From assembly GCA_029782215.1 (NCBI GenBank), contig JAKOVD010000127.1, forward strand, positions 1 to 64,000: a stretch of DNA of 64,000 bases, in the 5' to 3' direction. Made by a program: the position numbers and the translations under genes. The notes under the pieces were generated by a model. That model was not told the origin of the DNA. It made no database searches and saw only the letters and a list, made by a program, of their open reading frames with translations. Shown here piece after piece: positions 33,933 to 42,297 of this stretch. The stretch is from Chloroflexota bacterium (GTDB lineage Bacteria; Chloroflexota; Anaerolineae; J102). Each line of letters opens with the position of its first letter. Position 1 is the stretch's first letter.

Positions 33933-34484
33933 ATGAACGACTGCGATTCGATCCCCGGCCGTCTCTCCCTGGACCTCGATCACCTGCTCACTTCCGATGA
34001 GAGCGCCCAGCTCGAAGACGACCTGGCGCGCTGCCAGACCTACGCACCCCTGGCCCAAGCCATGCGCGAGGCAGATCGGATGCTGCGGGGAGTCCCCCTG
34101 CTTGCGCCGCGCACCGATCTCTGGCGTGACATCATGAGCCAGATTGAGCTCAGCCAGCAGCGCCGCGATCAGCGCCTGGTAGGCATCACCTTCGTTTTGG
34201 GCGGGCTCCTGTCGCTCTGGCCCCTGGTTCTCGTTGGTCTGATGACAATGCTGGCGGTCTTCGTCGCCGTGCAGCCCGGTGTTGCCGGCGCCGCCGTCAG
34301 CCTCCTCGTCAGCTTCTTGCGCCAGATTCTCACCCTCGTGCTCGCCTTCGGCGCCGTTCAGAGGGTGATTGGCGTTTGGGTGTTTCCTCTCTTCGCTGCC
34401 GTGGCGAGCCTCGGTCTGCTCACGGTTTCTATCATCTGGGCTCAGAGGCTGACGACGCTCCGCGCCGCCGTTGCCGAGGCATAG
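33933..34484 (+). CDS. Probable membrane anti-sigma factor
   Basis: A 183-aa protein with a soluble N-terminal part (about 80 residues) and two or three TM helices. I start it at ATG 33933 behind GGAGG, not at the earlier in-frame ATG that overlaps the sigma gene. The N-terminal layout (LSLDLDHLLTSDESAQLEDDLARCQTY) is that of a zinc-finger anti-sigma domain, but the usual HxxxCxxC is reduced to a single Cys, so zinc binding is probably lost. The role is inferred from its position directly after the ECF gene. Confidence 0.65.
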   Translation: MNDCDSIPGRLSLDLDHLLTSDESAQLEDDLARCQTYAPLAQAMREADRMLRGVPLLAPRTDLWRDIMSQIELSQQRRDQRLVGITFVLGGLLSLWPLVLVGLMTMLAVFVAVQPGVAGAAVSLLVSFLRQILTLVLAFGAVQRVIGVWVFPLFAAVASLGLLTVSIIWAQRLTTLRAAVAEA

Positions 34485-34533
34485 CCTGGCCTCCTGACCG
34501 ACCCTCATCCCTGCCAATCCTGGAGGCGTCACA

Positions 34534-35679
34534 ATGCGTCCCAAAACAAACCGAATTCTGATTCTCATGCTGGTCGTCCTCGCCCTGCTCCTCCCCTATT
34601 CGGCGGCCTATGCCCAGGGGCCGGGCGGCGACAAGGTGGTCTTCGGAGATAACTACACGCTGGCGAACGGCGAGACCCTCGACGGGAGCCTTACGGTGAT
34701 GGGTGGCAACGTCACCCTCGAGGAAGGCAGCACCGTCACCAAGGACGTCGCCGTCATTGGCGGCAATGTGTCGGCCTCGGGCGCCATTCAGGGTGACCTG
34801 GTGGTCATCGGCGGCAACGTGTCCCTGAAATCCGGCGCTGTGGTCGAGGGCGACGTCAACAGCATCGGCGGCAACTTGAACCGTGACCCCGGGTCGACCA
34901 TCAAGGGCGAGGTCCTCCACGGCCTCCAGTTCAACGGCGCCGATAATGCCAACATTCCCTGGTCGTCATTTCTGCCCTTCCTGCGCCTGCGCGCCCCCGA
35001 GATCACGCAGACGCCTTCCCTGCCCCGTGAAAACCCGGGCAGTTGGCTGTTGGCGTATTTCCTGCACGGGCTGAGCGCCATCGCCTGGGCCGCCCTGATG
35101 GCGGTGATCGGGGTGCTCGTGGCCGTCTTGCTGCCGCAGCACGCCGGCCGTGTCAGCACCACCGTCCATGAAAGCCCCCTGGTGTCCTTTGGCACCGGCT
35201 GTCTGACCTGGGCGCTTGGCATTCCCATCCTCATCCTGCTGGCCATCACGATCTGCCTGCTGCCGCTGTCCCTGATCGTCAGTTTGCTTTTAGTCGTGGC
35301 CGGTCTTTTCGGCTGGGTGGCCGTGGGCTGGGTCATCGGCAAGAAGGCGCTGGAGGCCCTGCGCAGTGACAATCCGACCCCGATCCTGGAGGTTGTGGTC
35401 GGCGTCGTGCTTCTGACCCTCCTGTGGCAGATGCCGCGCGTCATCCCCTGCATCGGATGGCTCTTCTCCCTTGGCGTAGGCGTGCTGGCGGGCAGCATCG
35501 GCCTGGGCGCTGTGCTTCTCACCCGCTTCGGCACGCGAGCCTACCCGACACCGCCTGGCGGCCCGCTGGTCCCTGCAGCGTCCGCAGCAGCGCCGCAGGG
35601 CGGCCTACCCCCCACCCCACCGGCCCTGCCTGAGCCCTCACTTCCCTCCCTGCCTGAGCACACCGACCCTTCCCTGTAA
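34534..35679 (+). CDS. Bactofilin-like polymer-forming membrane protein
   Basis: The 381-aa precursor has a signal peptide (about 1-29, AYAQ cleavage region). It continues with a beta-helical domain in which a V-x-GGNV motif recurs about every 19 residues (VMGGNV, VIGGNV, VIGGNV, SIGGNL), like polymer-forming/bactofilin (DUF583) repeats. The C-terminal half has five or six TM helices and a Pro-rich tail. The repeats are outside the cell if the signal peptide is used. It is third in the cluster with the sigma factor and anti-sigma factor and ends at a hairpin terminator. An envelope-stress role is an inference. Confidence 0.72.
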   Translation: MRPKTNRILILMLVVLALLLPYSAAYAQGPGGDKVVFGDNYTLANGETLDGSLTVMGGNVTLEEGSTVTKDVAVIGGNVSASGAIQGDLVVIGGNVSLKSGAVVEGDVNSIGGNLNRDPGSTIKGEVLHGLQFNGADNANIPWSSFLPFLRLRAPEITQTPSLPRENPGSWLLAYFLHGLSAIAWAALMAVIGVLVAVLLPQHAGRVSTTVHESPLVSFGTGCLTWALGIPILILLAITICLLPLSLIVSLLLVVAGLFGWVAVGWVIGKKALEALRSDNPTPILEVVVGVVLLTLLWQMPRVIPCIGWLFSLGVGVLAGSIGLGAVLLTRFGTRAYPTPPGGPLVPAASAAAPQGGLPPTPPALPEPSLPSLPEHTDPSL

Positions 35680-35691
35680 CCAGCCTCGTGT

Positions 35692-35726
35692 TTCCCGGCG
35701 GCAGGCCCTGCGGCTGCCGCCGGGAA
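35692..35726 (+). terminator. Terminator hairpin after the bactofilin-like gene
   Basis: Perfect 13-bp stem (TTCCCGGCGGCAG / CTGCCGCCGGGAA) with a 9-nt loop followed by CTTT. The U-tract is short, but the stem is strong and the tmRNA promoter begins immediately after it. Confidence 0.7.
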
Positions 35727-35727
35727 C

Positions 35728-35756
35728 TTTACAGGCCCACCCTATTTGTCTATACT
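35728..35756 (+). promoter_or_regulatory. Sigma-A promoter of ssrA
   Basis: TTTACA (35728-35733), 17-bp spacer, TATACT (35751-35756): each box has five of six consensus bases and spacing is ideal. The start point would be about 35763, a few nucleotides before the mature tmRNA 5' end at 35770. Confidence 0.8.
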
Positions 35757-35769
35757 AGGTCTACCCCGT

Positions 35770-36186
35770 GGGGATGAAAGGTTTCGACGGGGCAGGATCC
35801 GGTCATGGACTGCAAGCCGAGGCGCCTGTCCTCGTAAAAACGGGCAAAACACAAGTGCCAAGAACACTGGCAACGCCTTCAACTTCGGGTTCGCCCGCAC
35901 CAACGCTGTCGCGCTGGCTGCCTAAGAGTCCCAAGCTACGGCAACTGGCCGCCTAGAAACGGCCACGGCCTGGAGGATGGTTCCAAACAGCATCCTTCTC
36001 AAGCCGTCATAGACTGTAAGGTGCGGTCGGGTAGACGCCGATAGGCCCGACCCAAGGTTCATCGGCTAGCCCTCATCGTGGACGTTGGCGCTCTACCGTC
36101 CCGAGGGCGAAACCCCTGTAGAGACTAAGCTTGTAGACGTTCGTGGACGGCTGTTCCGGACCGGGGTTCGATTCCCCGCATCTCCA
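35770..36186 (+). ncRNA. ssrA: Transfer-messenger RNA (tmRNA)
   Basis: One-piece tmRNA of about 417 nt. The 5' end GGGGATG pairs with 3' CATCTCC (one G-U) as acceptor stem, the conserved GGTTTCGACGGGG follows, and the T-arm reads GGGGTTCGATTCCCC near the 3' end; the encoded tail is A-CC, so CCA needs completing. The CCTCGTAAAAA...CAAAA element aligns with E. coli and places the resume codon at GCC 35857. The tag ORF runs 35857-35925 (22 residues, beginning AKNTGNAF and ending AVALAA, stop TAA), longer than the typical 10-15 residues. The ALAA end is the usual degradation signal. SmpB is encoded at 17753-18226. Confidence 0.96.
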
Positions 36187-36192
36187 CCTCTG

Positions 36193-36231
36193 ACAGAGCC
36201 CCCTGACCTTTCTCAGGGGGCTCTGTTCTTT
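36193..36231 (+). terminator. Intrinsic terminator of ssrA
   Basis: Perfect 14-bp stem (ACAGAGCCCCCTGA / TCAGGGGGCTCTGT) with a 6-nt loop, followed by TCTTT, 7 nt after the tmRNA 3' end. Confidence 0.9.
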
Positions 36232-36249
36232 GGCGAGCGCCAGGTGCGC

Positions 36250-36255
36250 TATAAT
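36250..36255 (+). promoter_or_regulatory. TATAAT -10 element upstream of the SDR gene
   Basis: A perfect TATAAT 60 bp before the ATG at 36315. TTGGCG at 36230-36235 lies only 14 bp away, so the -35 assignment is uncertain. Confidence 0.45.
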
Positions 36256-36314
36256 CCGAGCGAAGGCGGGACCGTTGCGGGCGTGTCGGCATCGCAAGAT
36301 TCTCCCGCTTTTTC

Positions 36315-37112
36315 ATGAACATGGACCTCCATCTTAACGGGCGCGTGGCGGCCGTCGCCGCCGCCAGCAAAGGGCTGGGCAGGGCTGTCGCCATCGAACT
36401 TGCGAGGGAAGGGACCCAGGTCGCCATCTGCAGTCGTGATGAAGCCCGCATCAAGGCGGCGGCGCGCGAAATCCAGGGGATGACCGGACAGGACGTGCTG
36501 GCGGTCGTCGCCGACGTGAGCACGGCTGCCGGCTGCACCGATTTCATCGCCCAAACCAGGGCCCGCTTTGGGCGCCTCGACATTCTGGTCGCCAACGCCG
36601 GCGGTCCGCCATCAGGCCCCGCCGACTCCTTCAGCGACGCGCAGTGGTTGGACGCCCTCAACCTCAATCTGCTGTCCACGGTGCGCCTCGTCTATGCCGC
36701 CCTTCCCTACCTGAAGGAATCGGGCCAGGGCCGCGTGATTGCCATCACGTCCATGTCTGCCAAACAGCCCCTGGACGGCCTCGTCATGGGCAATGTGGCC
36801 CGCTCAGGCGTGCTTGCCTTCGTCAAGACCCTCGCCAACGAGCTTGGCTCGACCGGCGTCACCTTCAACAGCGTGCTGCCGGGCTGGACCCACACCGGTC
36901 GCGTCGACGAGTTGCTGAACGCCCAGTCGAAACAGCGCCAGGTTTCGGTGGCGGAGGCGGCTGCCGCCATCACGAACAGCATCCCGGCCAGGCGCATGGG
37001 CAGCGTTGAGGAATTCGCGGCGACTGTCGCCTTCCTCGCCTCCGAACGCGCCGGCTATCTCAACGGCGTCGCCCTGGCGATCGACGGTGGTCGCTCCCAG
37101 AGTCTCTACTAG
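36315..37112 (+). CDS. SDR-family protein lacking the catalytic Tyr and Lys (3-oxoacyl reductase-like)
   Basis: A 265-aa Rossmann-fold protein of the short-chain dehydrogenase family. The N-terminal cofactor loop is ASKGLGRA (17-24) and NAGG is at 94-97. Active-site Ser146 is there (AITSMS), but the YxxxK motif is replaced: Asn160 stands where Tyr is expected and Ser164 where Lys is expected (MGNVARSG). This matches an SDR subgroup annotated as beta-ketoacyl-ACP-reductase-like without a proper catalytic tetrad. The reaction is therefore unclear. It appears to start an operon that continues with the CysQ-like gene. Confidence 0.82.
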   Translation: MNMDLHLNGRVAAVAAASKGLGRAVAIELAREGTQVAICSRDEARIKAAAREIQGMTGQDVLAVVADVSTAAGCTDFIAQTRARFGRLDILVANAGGPPSGPADSFSDAQWLDALNLNLLSTVRLVYAALPYLKESGQGRVIAITSMSAKQPLDGLVMGNVARSGVLAFVKTLANELGSTGVTFNSVLPGWTHTGRVDELLNAQSKQRQVSVAEAAAAITNSIPARRMGSVEEFAATVAFLASERAGYLNGVALAIDGGRSQSLY

Positions 37113-37141
37113 GTTGCTTGCATAGCTTTTGGCTATACGAA

Positions 37142-37981
37142 ATGAACGATCGCGAAACCCTTACCTACCTCGAAGAGTTGCTGCGCAGCGCAGCTCCAAT
37201 GGTGCAGAGCTACCATGATCAGCCGGACACAGTCGACTGGAAAGGCGCCAACGACCCGGTGACCGCCGCTGACCACGCCGTCAATGCCTACCTTGTCGAC
37301 CATCTCTCCCGGGCCTTCCCCGCCGACGGCATCCTGGCCGAGGAATCCAGGGACGACCTCGTCCGCCTGGACCGGAAGCGCACGTGGTGCATCGATCCGC
37401 TTGACGGCACCAAGGAGTTCATCGCCCGCAACGGCGAGTTCTCGGTCATGGTCGGCCTGGCCGTGGAAGGAACGGCGTGGCTGGGTGTGGTTTACCAGCC
37501 CATCCAGAATTACATGTACAGCGGCATCCGCGACCTGGGGAGTTGGCTGACAACCTCCGAGGGCAGGCGTCCCCTCCGCGTCAGCGGCGTCGACGCCCCG
37601 GCCGACCTCCGCCTTGTCGTCAGCCGCTCCCACCGCAATCCCATCACCGACGACATCAAGACAAGCCTGGGAGTCACCCAGGAGCGCATCTCCGGCTCCG
37701 TGGGTCTCAAGTGCGGGCTCATTGCCCGTGCGGACGCCGACCTTTATCTTCATCCTGCGCCGGGCACCAAGGAATGGGACACCTGCGCTCCCGAAGCCAT
37801 CCTTTCGGGTGCTGGGGGAACGATGACGGACTGCTGGGGACGCCCCCTGCGCTACAACCAGGAAGACGTGCGCCGCCGCTTCGGACTGGTGGCCTCCAAC
37901 GGCCGCTGCCACCACCGCGTGCTCAGCCTCATGGTCCCGGCTCTCGCTGCTGCAGGCATCGACTCTGCCCAGGGCTGGTAA
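37142..37981 (+). CDS. Inositol monophosphatase-family phosphatase, CysQ-like
   Basis: Mg-dependent phosphatase, probably 3'(2'),5'-bisphosphate nucleotidase acting on pAp. The family motifs are clear: GANDPVTAADHAVN, LAEES, DPLDGTKEF (metal-binding Asp residues and the GTKEF variant typical of CysQ over IMPase) and WDTCAPEAILSGAGG. I use ATG 37142, giving 279 aa; a TTG at 37118 would add eight residues without support. It is 29 bp after the SDR gene. NrnA in the left half of the window may share the pAp-hydrolysing role. Confidence 0.88.
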   Translation: MNDRETLTYLEELLRSAAPMVQSYHDQPDTVDWKGANDPVTAADHAVNAYLVDHLSRAFPADGILAEESRDDLVRLDRKRTWCIDPLDGTKEFIARNGEFSVMVGLAVEGTAWLGVVYQPIQNYMYSGIRDLGSWLTTSEGRRPLRVSGVDAPADLRLVVSRSHRNPITDDIKTSLGVTQERISGSVGLKCGLIARADADLYLHPAPGTKEWDTCAPEAILSGAGGTMTDCWGRPLRYNQEDVRRRFGLVASNGRCHHRVLSLMVPALAAAGIDSAQGW

Positions 37982-37985
37982 TTCC

Positions 37986-38846
37986 ATGCCTGACCGGACC
38001 CCCAAACGCGGCCTCGTCCACCTGGAGCTTGAGCCTGCCGCCGCAGCTCCGGCCGAGGCGCATCCCATCATGCTGCATGAGCTGCTGGGACACAGCGAGG
38101 AGTTCCGCCACGTGCTGGCGCATTTGCTGCTGCCGGCCGACCTGCTGGTCAAGTACGACATCGACCCGATCACCTGGCGCAATCGTGCCGGCCAAGTGAT
38201 GGTGGCGGCAGCGACGGCCGAAGATGGCCACATTTGGGGCTTGCGCCTGGAGAACGATATCGACCCGCGCGATCCCCTGCTGGAAATCGAGATGACCGAC
38301 ACGGTGTTTGGGCGCATTGCCGTCACCTGGGTCGGCATCAACGACCCACGTGCGCCCCGTTTCGACATTGACCGCACCCCCGACGGCGGCCTGACCCTGC
38401 GCGGGGCCGCCAGCCGCAACCTGGAAACCGAGACCGCAGCCCTGCTGGCGGGACTGGCGCCAGGCCAGGTGCGCAGCGGCCACGGCCTGCTGCGCCGCCT
38501 CCTGGCCGACCTGGAGAAGTTCATGGCGGCTCTCCAGCACTACGAGTACGAAGTCGAACCCCTCTTCTATCACAATGCCATCCTCTTCGAGCGACTTGGT
38601 TTCCGCTACATCAAAGGTCGGGAGATGATGCGGCGCATCCACGACGGGTTCCTGCCGGGTGGCGAACTGCAAGCCAAGCTCGACGGCTCGACGCCGTTTC
38701 GCAGCGAGCTGGCCGCGACCTCGGTGCGCGGCCGGTCCTGGGCCATACACGATGGCGTGCTCGATTCACCCTGGAACGACGTCAAGATGATCAAACGCAT
38801 CGGTGAGTACGCCAGCGAAGACACCGCGCCTTCCGTTACCTGGTGA
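37986..38846 (+). CDS. Hypothetical protein, 286 aa
   Basis: I do not recognise the family. The protein is soluble, with no TM segment. Its N-terminal half is acidic and rich in beta-strand-like sequence (GLRLENDIDPRDPLLEIEMTD); its C-terminal half has an aromatic, charged segment EYEVEPLFYHNAILFERLGF at about 181-200. It begins 4 bp after the CysQ-like gene and reads as the third gene of that operon. Clean coding bias supports a real gene; function unknown. Confidence 0.55.
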   Translation: MPDRTPKRGLVHLELEPAAAAPAEAHPIMLHELLGHSEEFRHVLAHLLLPADLLVKYDIDPITWRNRAGQVMVAAATAEDGHIWGLRLENDIDPRDPLLEIEMTDTVFGRIAVTWVGINDPRAPRFDIDRTPDGGLTLRGAASRNLETETAALLAGLAPGQVRSGHGLLRRLLADLEKFMAALQHYEYEVEPLFYHNAILFERLGFRYIKGREMMRRIHDGFLPGGELQAKLDGSTPFRSELAATSVRGRSWAIHDGVLDSPWNDVKMIKRIGEYASEDTAPSVTW

Positions 38847-38871
38847 AGACAAGGTTGGCGATTCATAGCCA

Positions 38872-39729
38872 ATGACTATGCGAATTCTGCTACTTCAGGA
38901 CCTTCTTGTCGTCAATGCGGGGCTTAACCTCCCGGCGCCGGCGGCAACCCAGCGTCTGGTGGCGCTAGGTGCCAGCGCCGTCAAGGTGGAGCCCCCTAGC
39001 GGCGACCCATTCGCCGCCTTCTGTCCGGCCTGGTACCAGGCGATGCACACGGGCGTCGCCGTGCGCAAGGTCGATCTCAAGACCGATGCGGGCAGGCAGG
39101 AGATCGATCTGCTCCTGAACCAGGCAACAGTGCTCATCACCTCGCAGCGGCCGGGAGCGCTCAAGCGCATGGGACTGGACGGTCCCGCGCTTCGCCAGCG
39201 CTTTCCCCGGCTGTGCGTCGTCCACATCGTGGGCGCCTCTGCCGCCGAGGCCGAAGCGCCCGGGCACGACCTCACCTACCAGGCTCAGGCCGGGCTGCTG
39301 ACCCCACCGCAAATGCCGCGCACCCTGCTGGCTGACCTGGCCGGCGCTCAGGAAGCGGTGATTGCCGTTCTTGCCCTCCTCGCGGCAGGCGGCGGCCAGG
39401 CCGAAGTGGCTTTGAGCAGCGCCGCTTCCTACTTCCAGGCGCCCATACGCTATGGCCTCACAAGGCCGGACGGCTACCTGGGCGGAGCGCACGCCGGCTA
39501 CCACCTCTACGCCGCCAGCGACGGCTGGATCAGCCTGGCCGCCCTGGAGCCGGTCTTCTGGCAGCGGCTGCGCGACCATCTGCCCGGCGCCCCTGACACA
39601 CCTTTCGCCCCCACCTCGCCGGCGATACTGCAGGCGCTCTTTCGCACACAAACCACGGCGCATTGGCTGCAGTGGGCTCGCGACCATGACATCCCGCTTG
39701 CGCCCGTCATTGACCTCAACCAGGAGTAG
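38872..39729 (+). CDS. Short CoA-transferase family III (CaiB/BaiF)-like protein
   Basis: A 285-aa protein resembling the core of class III CoA-transferases. The opening RLVALGASAVKVEPPSGDP (28-46) is characteristic, as are VDLKTDAGRQEIDLLL and SQRPGALKRMGL. The catalytic Asp position seems filled by Asp155 in LADLAG. The protein is about 100-120 residues shorter than typical CaiB or Frc enzymes, lacking much of the C-terminal domain, so activity is uncertain. It is followed after 3 bp by mtnP, which suggests co-expression, though a metabolic link is not obvious. Confidence 0.8.
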   Translation: MTMRILLLQDLLVVNAGLNLPAPAATQRLVALGASAVKVEPPSGDPFAAFCPAWYQAMHTGVAVRKVDLKTDAGRQEIDLLLNQATVLITSQRPGALKRMGLDGPALRQRFPRLCVVHIVGASAAEAEAPGHDLTYQAQAGLLTPPQMPRTLLADLAGAQEAVIAVLALLAAGGGQAEVALSSAASYFQAPIRYGLTRPDGYLGGAHAGYHLYAASDGWISLAALEPVFWQRLRDHLPGAPDTPFAPTSPAILQALFRTQTTAHWLQWARDHDIPLAPVIDLNQE

Positions 39730-39732
39730 TTT

Positions 39733-40599
<867 letters not shown>

Positions 40600-40718
40600 C
40601 GGCGCCCGCGAAGCGTCATCTGCGGAGTATGACGAGAGTTGCTACACTCCGCCCACAATGACATAATGGGAAACAGCCTTTGTGAAGCAGCGCCGCTCTC
40701 ACCGATAGGAGGCCTACC

Positions 40719-42271
40719 ATGCGTTCACGATCCGTGCTGGCGATCCTGGTGCTTGTCGTTCTGCTGGGGCTGACTGCATTTCTCACCCGGGGTTTCATTT
40801 TCGGTCGACAAAGTCCGTGCCTGAACAGCCAGACGTATACGCTCGATCGCGACTTCGACAGGGGCTTGCTCGTCAACGTCGGCCATGAACCCCTGTCAGC
40901 GATCGTTTGCAGGCGAGCCGTGAGGTCACTCCTCTGCCTTTCATCTGGATTGCCCTCTCGGGGCGGGGCACTGTCGTCAAGGTCCATACCGAGACCGGCG
41001 CCATTCTGGGCGAGTACCTGACTGCCCCAGAGGGTTGCGGCCGCAACCCTTCCCGCACGACGGTCGACCTGGACGGCAACGTGTGGGGGGGAAACCGCGA
41101 CGAAGCCGCCGATGACAAGCGCTCGGTGGTGCACATCGGCCTCCAGGAGGCCTTTAACTGCGCCGATCGCAACGGTAATAGCCAAATCGATACTTCGAAG
41201 GGCCTGGGTGACGTGCGTCCCTGGCCCAATACCGGAGGCGCTGACAACAATGGCGGTGTCAGCACAGCGCAGGATGAGTGCATCATCGACTATCTGCGCG
41301 TGAACGGCACCAATGTCCGCACCTTGGCTGTGGACAAGCAAAACAACATCTGGATTGGCGGCCTAGGGAACCAGGTGCATGACCTGGTTGACGGCGAGAC
41401 CAAGGCCATCCTGAACCCGATCCGGCCCGCGTGTGGCGGCTACGGTGGTCTGATCGACAAGTTCGGAGTGCTATGGTCAACGCGCGGGGCCGACAGGCTG
41501 TTGCGCTACGATCCGAAGCCCGACAATCCCCAGTGTTTGCCGGTACCGAACACCTATGGTCTGGCAGTTGACAGCCGCAGCCGGTTGTGGACCACGCAGT
41601 GGACCAATAACACGGTCACGCAGATCAGCCCGGCAGGTGATGTTCTGCGCACGGCATCAACGGGAGGGGACACAGCCAGGGGCGTGGCTGTCACCAAGGA
41701 TGACAATACCTGGATCGCCAATTCGGTCTCGAACACGGTCACGCGCCTTGACAGCGAAGGCAATCTCCTGGCGACCATAGCTGTCGGCGCTACGCCGACG
41801 GGCGTCGCCGTTGACTCCAAAGGCAAGGTGTGGGCGGCCAACCTTGACTCCCATAACGCCGTGCGCATCGACCCCGCCACCAATCAGGTTGACCTCACAG
41901 TCGCCTTTGGCGATGGCGCGTTCCCCTACAACCACAGCGATATGACGGGCGCCGTCCTGCTTGGCACGGTCAGAATTGGGAAATGGATGTTCGTCCACGA
42001 CAGCGGCGCCCGCGGCACAAAGTGGGACCGGCTAGCCTGGAACGGTGAGACACCGGAGGATACCAGTCTGGAACTAAGGGTGCGCAGCGCTGAGAGCACC
42101 GCTGCTCTTGGCAGCAAACTCTGGGTAGACGCCACAAACGACGTGGCCTTCAACAACGTCCCGCCGGGTCGCTATCTACAGGTTGAAGCCCGCTTTGCAG
42201 GCGCCGACAGTGGTGCTTCGCCAAGCCTTTTGCTCCTCAGCGTTCTCCACCAGTGCCCTGCTTCTCGCTAG
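40719..42271 (+). pseudogene. Frameshifted beta-propeller (lyase-like) secreted protein
   Basis: The first frame (40719-41021) starts behind AGGAGG with a signal anchor (about residues 7-28) and reads to NVGHEPLS; the second frame (effectively from about 40898 to 42271) continues as SDRLQASREVTPLPFIWIAL. One base appears missing between about 40893 and 40901. The second part is a beta-propeller of about six blades with repeated G-N-VW and NNIWIGG motifs, similar to virginiamycin B lyase-like/NHL proteins, plus a C-terminal beta-sandwich. The long intact downstream frame argues for a recent mutation or a sequencing error, not long decay. Confidence 0.75.
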
Positions 42272-42297
42272 CTGGAGCGGGCGCACGCCGAGACAAG

